Below are positions 7,737 through 15,229 of a DNA stretch of 64,000 bases, one piece after another; the first letter of the stretch is position 1, and every line of letters starts with the position of its first letter. The translations under genes were made by a program, and so were the position numbers. The DNA lies in assembly GCA_035565975.1 (NCBI GenBank), contig DATMRT010000074.1, forward strand, positions 1 through 64,000, read 5' to 3'. The DNA is from Ga0077530 sp035565975 (GTDB taxonomy: Bacteria > Pseudomonadota > Alphaproteobacteria > Rhizobiales > Hyphomicrobiaceae). Under the pieces are notes generated by a model. It saw only the letters and a program-made list of their open reading frames with translations. It did not search any database and was not told where the DNA came from.

Positions 7737-9617
7737 TCAGCCGCGGAGACGCGTGCGGACAATGCGCGGAAACTCGTCGCTCGTGAACTCGTCTGCCGTG
7801 CGCGACTGCACAGGCGACGTTCCGGCCTGAGGCGGCGTGTAGGGCGCCGCGCTCTGGGCACTGGGGCGTTGGGTCATGGCGGCACCCGTGTTGCCGTTGC
7901 CGACGAACCAGGCTTCGATAAGATCGAGCTCGTCTGCGGAGAGCTTGAGCCCCTGCCCGCGGCAGCGCGCCACCACGAAATTGCGGAAGCGGCCGGCGAA
8001 GAGATTCGCCGATGCGCCCTGTTCGAACCACGGATCGGCTTCGCTCACGACGTCCATCACGAAGCGCACGTCGTCGCGGCGCAGCTCCAGTCCGTGCTCC
8101 TGCGCGCGACGCAGGACGTTCTGGATGGTCTGTGCGCCGAGCAGGTTGTTCTCGTTGATCTCGAGCGCCATGACCTCGAAGAGCGTGCGGTACTCCGGCG
8201 GCGCCAGCGGCGGTGCCTGGCAGGCCTCATGAATGCGCGCGATCGACTGCTGGATCGCCGATCCACCTTCCTTCGGTCGTGCGGGCGCCGTGGCGGCGGC
8301 AGGCGTCGAAGTCCCATGTAGGGACCCTGCCATCTGCGGGGGAGCAGCAGGCTTCGGCGCTTGGGCCGGCGTCAGTGGCGCGGAGATGGTCGACGGCCGG
8401 TGAGAAGGCTCACGAATGGGCGTGTCGCTCTGGCTGTATCGGGGCGTCGCCGTCAGGCTGCGCGGATCCGGCGTCGAAGCTGCGGGCGGCATCAGCGCAC
8501 GCTCCGGGCGGAAGTCCTCCTCGTGATGATCGAACGCCGGCTGCGGGCGCCGCGTCAGGTTGCCGTGGCTCACTGCAGGCTCGGCGAACCCGCCGCGAGT
8601 CGTCGCCGGGCCGGGCGATGGCGGTGCGACGGCGCGGGATGGCGCCATCTCGCGCATATCGCGCGTGTCCGGCATCTCGGGCAGCGGCGCCGCGCGCTTC
8701 GCCTGCAGGTGACGGCGGGTATCGATCACCAGGTAGGGCGGCTGATCGGACAGCCTGAGGTCGTCAGGCAGCGCTTGTGCGAGCAGATCGCGGAAGCTGC
8801 CGGCGCCGGCCCAGGACGTCGCGACAGTCCGGTCGTGCCCGATCGAGCGCACGGCCCGGTCGGCCAGAACCTCGAGAGGCACGGGCGACGGGGACGCCTG
8901 AACGGCCTGGACGACATCGGCAATGATCTCGTGGCGCAGCGCATCGCGGTCCACTTCGGGCAGCACCAGCGCCTTCGCCTGCGAGGCGATGAGCGGCGCG
9001 GGCGCGGCCGCACCGATCTCACCCTGCTGCTCGAGCAGAAGCGCGATGAGGTCCGACTCACGAACCTCGCCATCACTGATCGCGGTGTAGGGAGCAGCCG
9101 TGTAATCGTTGGCGAAGATAACCGTGCGCCGGGCGTGCGCGCGCAGGCGATGCAGGACGGGGGTGAAGTCTGCGTCGCCTGAGAGGATGACGAACTCGTC
9201 GAAGTGCGTGCCGTGTGCGAGATAGTCGACGACATCCATGACCATGCGGATGTCGGACGAATTCTTGAGCTGGGCGGTGAGGGGCGGGCAGTCGATGATC
9301 TCGAACCCGGCGCGCAGGAAATGATGGCGCACGAACGGGAAGGAGTTCATGTCCGTCGAGTTGTCGGACTGGTTGCGGCGCGGCACGGGGTTGCCGTAGC
9401 AGCGGTTCATCACGATGCGGCGCTGCTCCGACGCGAAGGTGCCGTTGGTGGACGTGATCAGCGCACCACTCTCGATGCCCTTGATCCACGACCCGGCGTC
9501 ACGAGCAAACCGCTTGGCAGCCTCTTCGTTCTTGCGCTTCAACGACAAGTAAATGTTGTCGTAATCGACGAAGACGGCGCTCAAGAACGCACGCCCAGCT
9601 TCACGCCTGATCATCAA
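7737..9617 (-). CDS. NYN domain protein with a C-terminal OST-HTH/LOTUS-like region
   Basis: Predicted RNA-processing or nucleic-acid-binding protein of 626 residues. Residues about 12-195 form a NYN (LabA/DUF88, PIN-like) nuclease domain with acidic residues at the metal site: Asp18 and Asp20 in VDYDN, Asp122 in NSSDIRM and Asp148/Asp150 in SGDADF. Residues about 225-310 resemble an OST-HTH/LOTUS domain. A long Pro/Ala-rich linker follows, then a helical domain around 450-570 (conserved-looking LFEVMALEI and FVMDVVSEADPWF). A run between the first two NYN strands contains a Cys and several basic residues. Isolated gene with its own promoter region. RNA target unknown. Confidence 0.82.
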   Translation of the reverse strand: MMIRREAGRAFLSAVFVDYDNIYLSLKRKNEEAAKRFARDAGSWIKGIESGALITSTNGTFASEQRRIVMNRCYGNPVPRRNQSDNSTDMNSFPFVRHHFLRAGFEIIDCPPLTAQLKNSSDIRMVMDVVDYLAHGTHFDEFVILSGDADFTPVLHRLRAHARRTVIFANDYTAAPYTAISDGEVRESDLIALLLEQQGEIGAAAPAPLIASQAKALVLPEVDRDALRHEIIADVVQAVQASPSPVPLEVLADRAVRSIGHDRTVATSWAGAGSFRDLLAQALPDDLRLSDQPPYLVIDTRRHLQAKRAAPLPEMPDTRDMREMAPSRAVAPPSPGPATTRGGFAEPAVSHGNLTRRPQPAFDHHEEDFRPERALMPPAASTPDPRSLTATPRYSQSDTPIREPSHRPSTISAPLTPAQAPKPAAPPQMAGSLHGTSTPAAATAPARPKEGGSAIQQSIARIHEACQAPPLAPPEYRTLFEVMALEINENNLLGAQTIQNVLRRAQEHGLELRRDDVRFVMDVVSEADPWFEQGASANLFAGRFRNFVVARCRGQGLKLSADELDLIEAWFVGNGNTGAAMTQRPSAQSAAPYTPPQAGTSPVQSRTADEFTSDEFPRIVRTRLRG

Positions 9618-9922
9618 CGCCCCCTGCTCAATCCCCGGACTAGTACCGCTGCCCAGGGCAACTGTTTATGAGTCGTCTGGCGCGAGCAAGGTCCGGCCTC
9701 CGGACAAACGAATCATCTCAGGGGATTAGCTGTTGATTCGCCCATCGCGCGGCGCATCTGCCGCACTTTGATTGTTGCGCCATCGTCACACGCGTGAAGC
9801 CCTGAGAGGAACGTGCACGAGCGTGCGCTTCCCGAACGGCCCTTAGTGCTCCATTAACCCTGATCAAACATAGTGGACGTCACGTCAGTATCTGTTGCTT
9901 CGTTGCGTGAAAGGCGTCTTCG
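9618..9922. other. Divergent intergenic region, 305 bp
   Basis: This separates the NYN gene (minus) from the small lipoprotein gene (plus) and should hold both promoters. It is richer in A+T near 9710-9740 and 9850-9890 (for example ttaaccctgatcaaacatag), but I cannot point to a clear -35/-10 pair. No small ORF or RNA structure is supported. Confidence 0.5.
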
Positions 9923-10357
9923 ATGTGTCGCAAGCGTTGTGGCCGCGCGCCACACCCCGTCCGGCGGGGCGCCATCGGCGCCGGCCTGATCGGCCTTCTC
10001 GCCGTCCTCGCCGGCTGTGCGAGCGACCGCGGCACCACCCACTCATCCGCTTCCGCGACGCCCATGCACATGGCAGGCGTCCGCGTCGAGATCGAGGCTG
10101 ACGGCCTGCCGGCGCAGCTCGCCCCCCGCAATCGCGCGCCCCTCGAAGACGACCCTCGCGAGCCCTGGAGCCCGAACTACGGGTCCGTCCGCCCGACCCG
10201 GACGAGCGCCATCGATATCGAGACCGAGCCTGTAGCTGTAGCCGTCGCCGTGCCGCCACCAGTCCAGGCTACGCCCGTCTCCTATGCCCGGCCCGTGGAC
10301 GCCGAGGAGATTATCCGCCGCGCCGTTGCTGCACACGAGATGCGTCAGCCGTATTGA
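9923..10357 (+). CDS. Small hypothetical lipoprotein
   Basis: Unrecognised 144-residue protein with a lipoprotein signal peptide: basic N terminus (MCRKRCGRAPHPVRRG), hydrophobic stretch and lipobox LAGC at residues 29-32, so Cys32 should be lipid-modified. The residue after it is Ala, which suggests outer-membrane sorting if the Lol rule applies. The mature part is short, Pro-rich, without a recognised domain, and has a repeated PVAVAVAV stretch. It converges on bamB, with 72 bp between stops. An aggaggag ribosome site and ATG follow the stop at 10373 but lead into sequence antisense to bamB. Confidence 0.75.
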   Translation: MCRKRCGRAPHPVRRGAIGAGLIGLLAVLAGCASDRGTTHSSASATPMHMAGVRVEIEADGLPAQLAPRNRAPLEDDPREPWSPNYGSVRPTRTSAIDIETEPVAVAVAVPPPVQATPVSYARPVDAEEIIRRAVAAHEMRQPY

Positions 10358-10429
10358 GGAGGAGACCTCACAATGAACGACCACACGCGCAGAGCCGACA
10401 TCAAGCCGTCCGCGTCGCTCGCTTCGCGG

Positions 10430-11785
10430 TCAATACAGGCTGAAGAGGCGTGCTTTGTCGCTGAGCACGTACATCCGGCCGTTGGCGATGACTGGCGCGA
10501 CGTATACCGGCGTGCCGAGATCGAGCTGCGACTCCACCTTGCCGCCGATCGCGTTGACGCCGACAAGCTTCCCGGAGTCGGAAGCAATCCAAAGCCGGCC
10601 GCCGGCTAGGACCGGACCAGCCCAGCTCTTGCCGCCGGAGAGCCGCGTCGACCAAAGCGCCTTGCCGTCGCGCCGGCTCATGGCCATGAGCTGGCCGCCC
10701 GTATCGACGACGTAGACAGCATCGCCGGCAACGTACGGCATGTTGATGCCGGGCACGTTGACGGACCACAGCCGCTCTCCCGTCTTCGCCTCGGTCGCGA
10801 TCATGCGGCCCGCGTGGCCGATGGCAAACACCGTGCCGCCATCGATGGCGGGGCTTGCCGCATCGCTCATGGAGCCGAGCGAGGAAGCCGCCCGCGCCCG
10901 TGAGAGCGACTCCTGCCAGGCAACGGTGCCGTCGGCGACTCTCAGCGCGATGATGTCGCCGGACGGGAAGGGGACGACGGCAATATCACCACTCAGTGCC
11001 GGGCTCGCGCTCAGCAGCAGGCTCGCGCGCTCGGGAAGCCCGCGATAGGACCATTGCTCGGCGCCGTCGTGTCCGGAAAGGGCGACCGTGCGGCCTTCCG
11101 TCGTCACCACGATGACGCGGCCACCGCCAACCGTCGGGGCGGAACGGATGGGCGAGCCCATGTTCTTGTCCCAGAGCTTCTTGCCGCTCTGCGCATCGAG
11201 TGCAGCGATGACACCGTGGCCCGTGGCCACGAACAGACGCCCGCCCTCGGCTGCGAGACCACCGCCATAGGCATTCGTGTCGGTGGCCTTCTCCGGCACG
11301 AGCGACATCCGCCACGCGACCGACCCCGAAGCGCTGACCGCCGTCACGAGCCCGGCCGCATCGAGCGTGAAGATGCGGCCGTCGGCAACGACCGGGCTTG
11401 CCGTCAGGCGGCCGTACTTGGTCGAGCCCTGGCCGACGTCGACGCTCCAGACGGTGCGGATCGAGGCCGGCAGCACGAGATGGCCCGGCGCATTCGTGGC
11501 AGCGCCACCGGGCACGGCCCAGGTGTCATTCTGGTGCGGCGGCGGCAGCGTGATCGGACGATCGGCGCTCGCGAGCTCGATGCTCCCCGTCGTGCCTTCC
11601 GAAAGCATGACCGGCACGCGCTTGCCGGGCAGCGGCACCTGCTTTTCCGCGAATGGATTGAGCGCGGCGACGTCCGTCAGGCTCGGCATGCCCCCCGAGC
11701 ATCCGGCGAGCGTCAGAAGGACGAGCGCACTCGCCGTGGCAGCCAGCCGCTCCGTACGCAAGATCTTCACGATCCGCTCCCCCAA
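10430..11785 (-). CDS. bamB: Outer-membrane protein assembly factor BamB-like lipoprotein (PQQ repeats)
   Basis: Predicted periplasmic lipoprotein subunit of the BAM complex, which folds beta-barrel proteins into the outer membrane. The 451-residue protein has a signal peptide with lipobox LAGC at residues 26-29, followed by an eight-bladed beta-propeller made of PQQ-type repeats; examples are LFVATGHGVIAALDAQSGK, VTAVSASGSVAWR and MIATEAKTGERLW. Length is longer than the 390 residues of E. coli BamB but normal for alphaproteobacteria. It follows the YfgM-like gene by 31 bp, an arrangement shared with gamma-proteobacteria, although the der gene that often comes next is absent here. Confidence 0.92.
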   Translation of the reverse strand: MGERIVKILRTERLAATASALVLLTLAGCSGGMPSLTDVAALNPFAEKQVPLPGKRVPVMLSEGTTGSIELASADRPITLPPPHQNDTWAVPGGAATNAPGHLVLPASIRTVWSVDVGQGSTKYGRLTASPVVADGRIFTLDAAGLVTAVSASGSVAWRMSLVPEKATDTNAYGGGLAAEGGRLFVATGHGVIAALDAQSGKKLWDKNMGSPIRSAPTVGGGRVIVVTTEGRTVALSGHDGAEQWSYRGLPERASLLLSASPALSGDIAVVPFPSGDIIALRVADGTVAWQESLSRARAASSLGSMSDAASPAIDGGTVFAIGHAGRMIATEAKTGERLWSVNVPGINMPYVAGDAVYVVDTGGQLMAMSRRDGKALWSTRLSGGKSWAGPVLAGGRLWIASDSGKLVGVNAIGGKVESQLDLGTPVYVAPVIANGRMYVLSDKARLFSLY

Positions 11786-11816
11786 GTCCTACTTCCCCGG
11801 CCCCGATTCCGTGCCC

Positions 11817-12545
11817 CTACTTGGTCGTCGCCCCGGCTTCACCCGGCTTCGTCCCTGCATCGGCGCCCTGAGCGGGCTTCGCGAGCGCCGCCTCGGTCAG
11901 AATCGTCATCATGATCCGGGCCCGTTCGGCCGTCGAGGGCGGCACCGACGTGTCGGCGAGAATCTGCTCGAAGGCCTTGCGTGCCTCATCCTGGTTCCCC
12001 GCCTTCATGGCGGCAAGCCCGAGCAGCTCGCGCGCCGGCGCGCGCCAAGCATTGTTATCGTTTGTGAGATCTTTGAGGCGATTCTGCATCTCGGTCCAGT
12101 CGGCCGCGTCGAGCCTCAACATGGCCGCCTGCAGCGTGGCGAAGTCCCGCAGCAGCGGATCGGCAGCCGTATCCTTGGATACCGCATCGTAGGCAGCGAC
12201 GGCCTCGTCGCGCTTGCCTTCGGCCGCATAGGCGCCGGCATTCCGGAGGCGCGCCAAGGCGCCATATCCAGGAGGCGCATTCTTGATCATTGCCTCGAAG
12301 GCCTGGTGGGCCTCCTGTGTCTTGCCCTCAGCCGCGAGGCGTGCCGCGCTCTCGAACTCGACGCCCGCCGCCTGGCGCGCGCTGAGGCTGCGGTACTCGG
12401 CAAACTTGTAGCCGCCGACGGCAAGGATCAGGAGCACGGCACCGGCGATGATGAAGACACCATACGTGTCCCAGATCCGGGCGAGACGCTCCCTGCGCAT
12501 CTCCTCCTGGACTTCACGCATGAAATGGTCGGTCTGGTCGGCCAT
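11817..12545 (-). CDS. YfgM-like tetratricopeptide repeat membrane protein
   Basis: Predicted ancillary factor of the SecYEG translocon, of the YfgM/Tpr-related family (242 residues). A cytoplasmic N terminus is followed by one transmembrane segment (about residues 23-43, YGVFIIAGAVLLILAVGGY), then a periplasmic TPR-like helical region in which Ala-rich helices repeat, ending in a Lys/Gly/Ala tail. The frame is open to 12581, but ATG at 12543-12545 starts the conserved MADQTDHF stretch. It is the first gene of a two-gene unit with bamB, so a role in handing exported proteins to the BAM complex is reasonable; this is inference from family and context. Confidence 0.88.
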   Translation of the reverse strand: MADQTDHFMREVQEEMRRERLARIWDTYGVFIIAGAVLLILAVGGYKFAEYRSLSARQAAGVEFESAARLAAEGKTQEAHQAFEAMIKNAPPGYGALARLRNAGAYAAEGKRDEAVAAYDAVSKDTAADPLLRDFATLQAAMLRLDAADWTEMQNRLKDLTNDNNAWRAPARELLGLAAMKAGNQDEARKAFEQILADTSVPPSTAERARIMMTILTEAALAKPAQGADAGTKPGEAGATTK

Positions 12546-12727
12546 GTTCGTCCTTGCTTCCGCCCCCGGGTTGCCGGGCACTCGGCGCTCTGTCGTTGGG
12601 CACTCTATAACCCGCGATGCCGCCTTGCGGAAGGCTCGAGACCGCCCTCTCGATGAACGGCGTTTCCGGCTATTTCGTGACCCGGCAGCTCATAGGGTGC
12701 CGGCGGAAGGCTCCCACGAGCGCCGCC

Positions 12728-13168
12728 TTACAGGAGCCCGAGCTCGGCAAGCTCCCGCCGGAGCTTGGCCGGCATCTCGTCGAGATTGCCACGCCGATCA
12801 GCGCCGATGTCCACAGGAGCGTCCTCGACGGATAGATAACGCCAGCCCTGGAACGCGCGCCGCGGCACGGGCCGGACATGAACCAGCTTGCGGTCGAGGA
12901 TCAGCAGCGTGCAGGGCGTCCCATCCAGCCGCTTCCCTTCTCTCAAGTCCGTGAGGCGCTGGCGTACCTGGATGACGCCTTTGATCACCCAGTAGATCGA
13001 GCCGCCATCGAGCAGTTCCTCACGCCGCTTCGGCATCATGAATGTGCGATGGAACAGCTCAGGCTTCTGCTTCTCGGCCTTCATCTGCTTGAGCCGCTCG
13101 GCCTGCCACGATGCGAGGTCCTCGATCGAATCGCAGCCGACGCAGAGCTTCACGAGATGGACCGTCAC
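12728..13168 (-). CDS. DUF1489 family protein
   Basis: Conserved alphaproteobacterial protein of unknown function, 146 residues. It has no signal peptide or membrane segment, so it is cytoplasmic. Visible conserved stretches are VKLCVGCDSIEDLA near the start, HRTFMMPKRREELLDGGSIY, and a strand-rich middle with GVIQVRQRL and PCTLLILDRKLV. Its ATG overlaps the last four bases of the biotin carboxylase gene (13165-13168, ATGA), so the two are translationally coupled. That is the only clue to function and suggests nothing specific beyond co-expression. Confidence 0.88.
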   Translation of the reverse strand: MTVHLVKLCVGCDSIEDLASWQAERLKQMKAEKQKPELFHRTFMMPKRREELLDGGSIYWVIKGVIQVRQRLTDLREGKRLDGTPCTLLILDRKLVHVRPVPRRAFQGWRYLSVEDAPVDIGADRRGNLDEMPAKLRRELAELGLL

Positions 13169-15126
13169 GAGGCTGTCTCCTCTTCGAGGCTCACGATCAG
13201 CGCGCCCTGATTGACCTGTTGCCCTTCCCCGACCGCAACGCTCGCGATCACGCCATCGCGCTGAGCCGCGAGCACGTGCTCCATCTTCATGGCTTCGACG
13301 ACCGCGAGGCGGTCTCCCTTGGCAACGGCGTCGCCCGCCTTGACGAAGATGCGCGCGACCTTGCCGTTGATCGGCGCGCGGATCACATCGCCGGCGTGGC
13401 CGTCGTCGATATCATCGGCGTCGTAGATCGGCCAGCGTATCTCCACCTGTTCGCCCTCGAAGAGGGCGTAAAGGCCATCGGGCACGGGGACGCACGCGGT
13501 CGGCTGCCGCGGTTCGCGCCCTGCCGTCGAGCCCGCGAGTGCGACGTGCGGCACGCTCTCCCCGCGCGGCCAGGACGCGACGAAGGACTTGGGCTCGCCG
13601 TTCACGACAAGAGGCACGCTGAGCGTGCGCGGCGCGCCGAGCTGGAATCCGTCGGCCGCGCTCCACGGATCAGCGGCTGCTTCACCGTCGGCGGACGGCG
13701 CCAGCAGATGCGCAACGCCCGTAAGAACTTCCGACGTGCCGATGTGCGATCGCGTGAGCGCGGCAATATCGCGGCCGATAAGGCCCGTGTCCATGTGCAG
13801 CGCGCGTACATCGGCGTGCTCGAGCAGGGCGCGCAAAAACGCAGCGTTGACGCGCGGGCCGGCCACGATGAGCCTCTTCAAAATGCCGACCATCTGATCG
13901 GCAGCTTCATCGCGTGTCGCTCCATGCGTGATGAGCTTGGCGATCATGCTGTCATAGAAGGGTGAGATCACATCGCCGGCGCGCACGGCCGTTTCGAGAC
14001 GAACACCATCGCTTTCGGGAAGAGAGAAGGCCGCAATCCGCCCGATGCTCGGCAGGAACCCCTGCGCCGGATCCTCGGCACAAAGGCGCACCTCGATGGC
14101 GTGACCGCGCATCGAGATATCGGCCTGCTTTAGCGGTAGTGGCTCGCCCGCAGCGATGCGGAGCTGCCACTCGACGAGATCGAGCCCGGTGATCGCCTCC
14201 GTCACCGGATGCTCGACCTGCAGCCGGGTGTTCATCTCGATGAAGTACCACGGTGCCTCGGGCCCGAGACCGCCGCCTTCGACGAGAAACTCCACCGTGC
14301 CCGCGCCCTCGTAGCCGACGGCGCGCGCGAGGCTGACGGCGGCCCCGCACATCTTCTCGCGCAGCGTCGCGCTCATACCCGGCGCCGGCGCTTCCTCGAT
14401 GACCTTCTGGTTGCGCCGCTGCAGCGAGCAGTCGCGCTCGAAGATGTGCACGACGTTGCCGTGGCGGTCGCCGAACACCTGCACCTCGACATGGCGAGGC
14501 TGCTGGACGACCTTCTCGATGAGGACCGCGGCATCGCCAAACGACGACAGAGCCTCGCGCTCAGCGCTCTCGAGCGCGGCCGCGAATGCCGCCCCACTCT
14601 CGACGAGCCGCATGCCGCGCCCGCCGCCGCCCGCCACCGCCTTGATCATCACGGGGTAGCCGATCCGGTCAGCCTCGCGCCGGAGCAGCGCGGGTGTCTG
14701 GTCGTCCCCATCATATCCCGGCACCACAGGGACGCCCGCCGCGCGCGCGACGGCCTTGGCCGCGGCCTTGCCGCCAAGCTGGCGCATAGACGCGCCGGAG
14801 GGGCCGATGAACGTGATGCCTGCCGCTCGGCACGCATCGGCGAAGTCCGCATTCTCGGCGAGAAACCCATAGCCCGGATGGACCGCCTCGGCGCCCGTCG
14901 CCTTGGCGGCTGCGATGATGCGGTCGATCCGCAGGTAGCTCTCGGTCGAGGGCGATGCACCTATATGCACGGCCTCGTCGGCAGCCGCGACATGCAAGGC
15001 CTCGCGATCGGCATCCGAATAGACTGCGACCGTCGCGATCCCGAGCCGGCGCGCCGTCCGGATGATGCGGCAGGCAATCTCGCCGCGGTTGGCAATCAGG
15101 ATCTTTTTCAGCATCGGCGCATCCAT
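13165..15126 (-). CDS. Acyl-CoA carboxylase biotin-containing alpha subunit
   Basis: ATP-dependent biotin carboxylase joined to a biotin carrier domain, as in methylcrotonyl-, geranyl- or propionyl-CoA carboxylase alpha subunits (653 residues). It shows the N-terminal KILIANRGEIACRI, the ATP-grasp glycine loop KAVAGGGGRGMR, the FERDCSLQRRNQK block, EMNTRLQVEHPVTE, and the biotinylation site EAMKMEHV with Lys614. The methylcrotonyl type is the best guess. An ATG at 15114 is an alternative start; the open frame further upstream enters lptD. No carboxyltransferase beta subunit is in the window, so its partner must be encoded elsewhere. Overlaps DUF1489 by four bases. Confidence 0.9.
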   Translation of the reverse strand: MDAPMLKKILIANRGEIACRIIRTARRLGIATVAVYSDADREALHVAAADEAVHIGASPSTESYLRIDRIIAAAKATGAEAVHPGYGFLAENADFADACRAAGITFIGPSGASMRQLGGKAAAKAVARAAGVPVVPGYDGDDQTPALLRREADRIGYPVMIKAVAGGGGRGMRLVESGAAFAAALESAEREALSSFGDAAVLIEKVVQQPRHVEVQVFGDRHGNVVHIFERDCSLQRRNQKVIEEAPAPGMSATLREKMCGAAVSLARAVGYEGAGTVEFLVEGGGLGPEAPWYFIEMNTRLQVEHPVTEAITGLDLVEWQLRIAAGEPLPLKQADISMRGHAIEVRLCAEDPAQGFLPSIGRIAAFSLPESDGVRLETAVRAGDVISPFYDSMIAKLITHGATRDEAADQMVGILKRLIVAGPRVNAAFLRALLEHADVRALHMDTGLIGRDIAALTRSHIGTSEVLTGVAHLLAPSADGEAAADPWSAADGFQLGAPRTLSVPLVVNGEPKSFVASWPRGESVPHVALAGSTAGREPRQPTACVPVPDGLYALFEGEQVEIRWPIYDADDIDDGHAGDVIRAPINGKVARIFVKAGDAVAKGDRLAVVEAMKMEHVLAAQRDGVIASVAVGEGQQVNQGALIVSLEEETAS

Positions 15127-15200
15127 GAGCCGCACAGCGAATACTGCGCGGCCTGCATGTGTCGGACGTTTCAGAAAGGCATTCAAGAGGGAACAGGCGG

Positions 15201-15229
15201 CCGTCCCCGAGCACGTGCTCAGAGGACGG
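15201..15229 (-). other. Hairpin at the lptD 3' end
   Basis: Nested inverted repeat immediately after the lptD stop: ccgtcc/ggacgg outer arms and the perfect 12-bp palindrome gagcacgtgctc at 15209-15220. No T run follows on either strand, so it is not a canonical terminator; it could be a 3'-stabilising hairpin. Confidence 0.5.
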
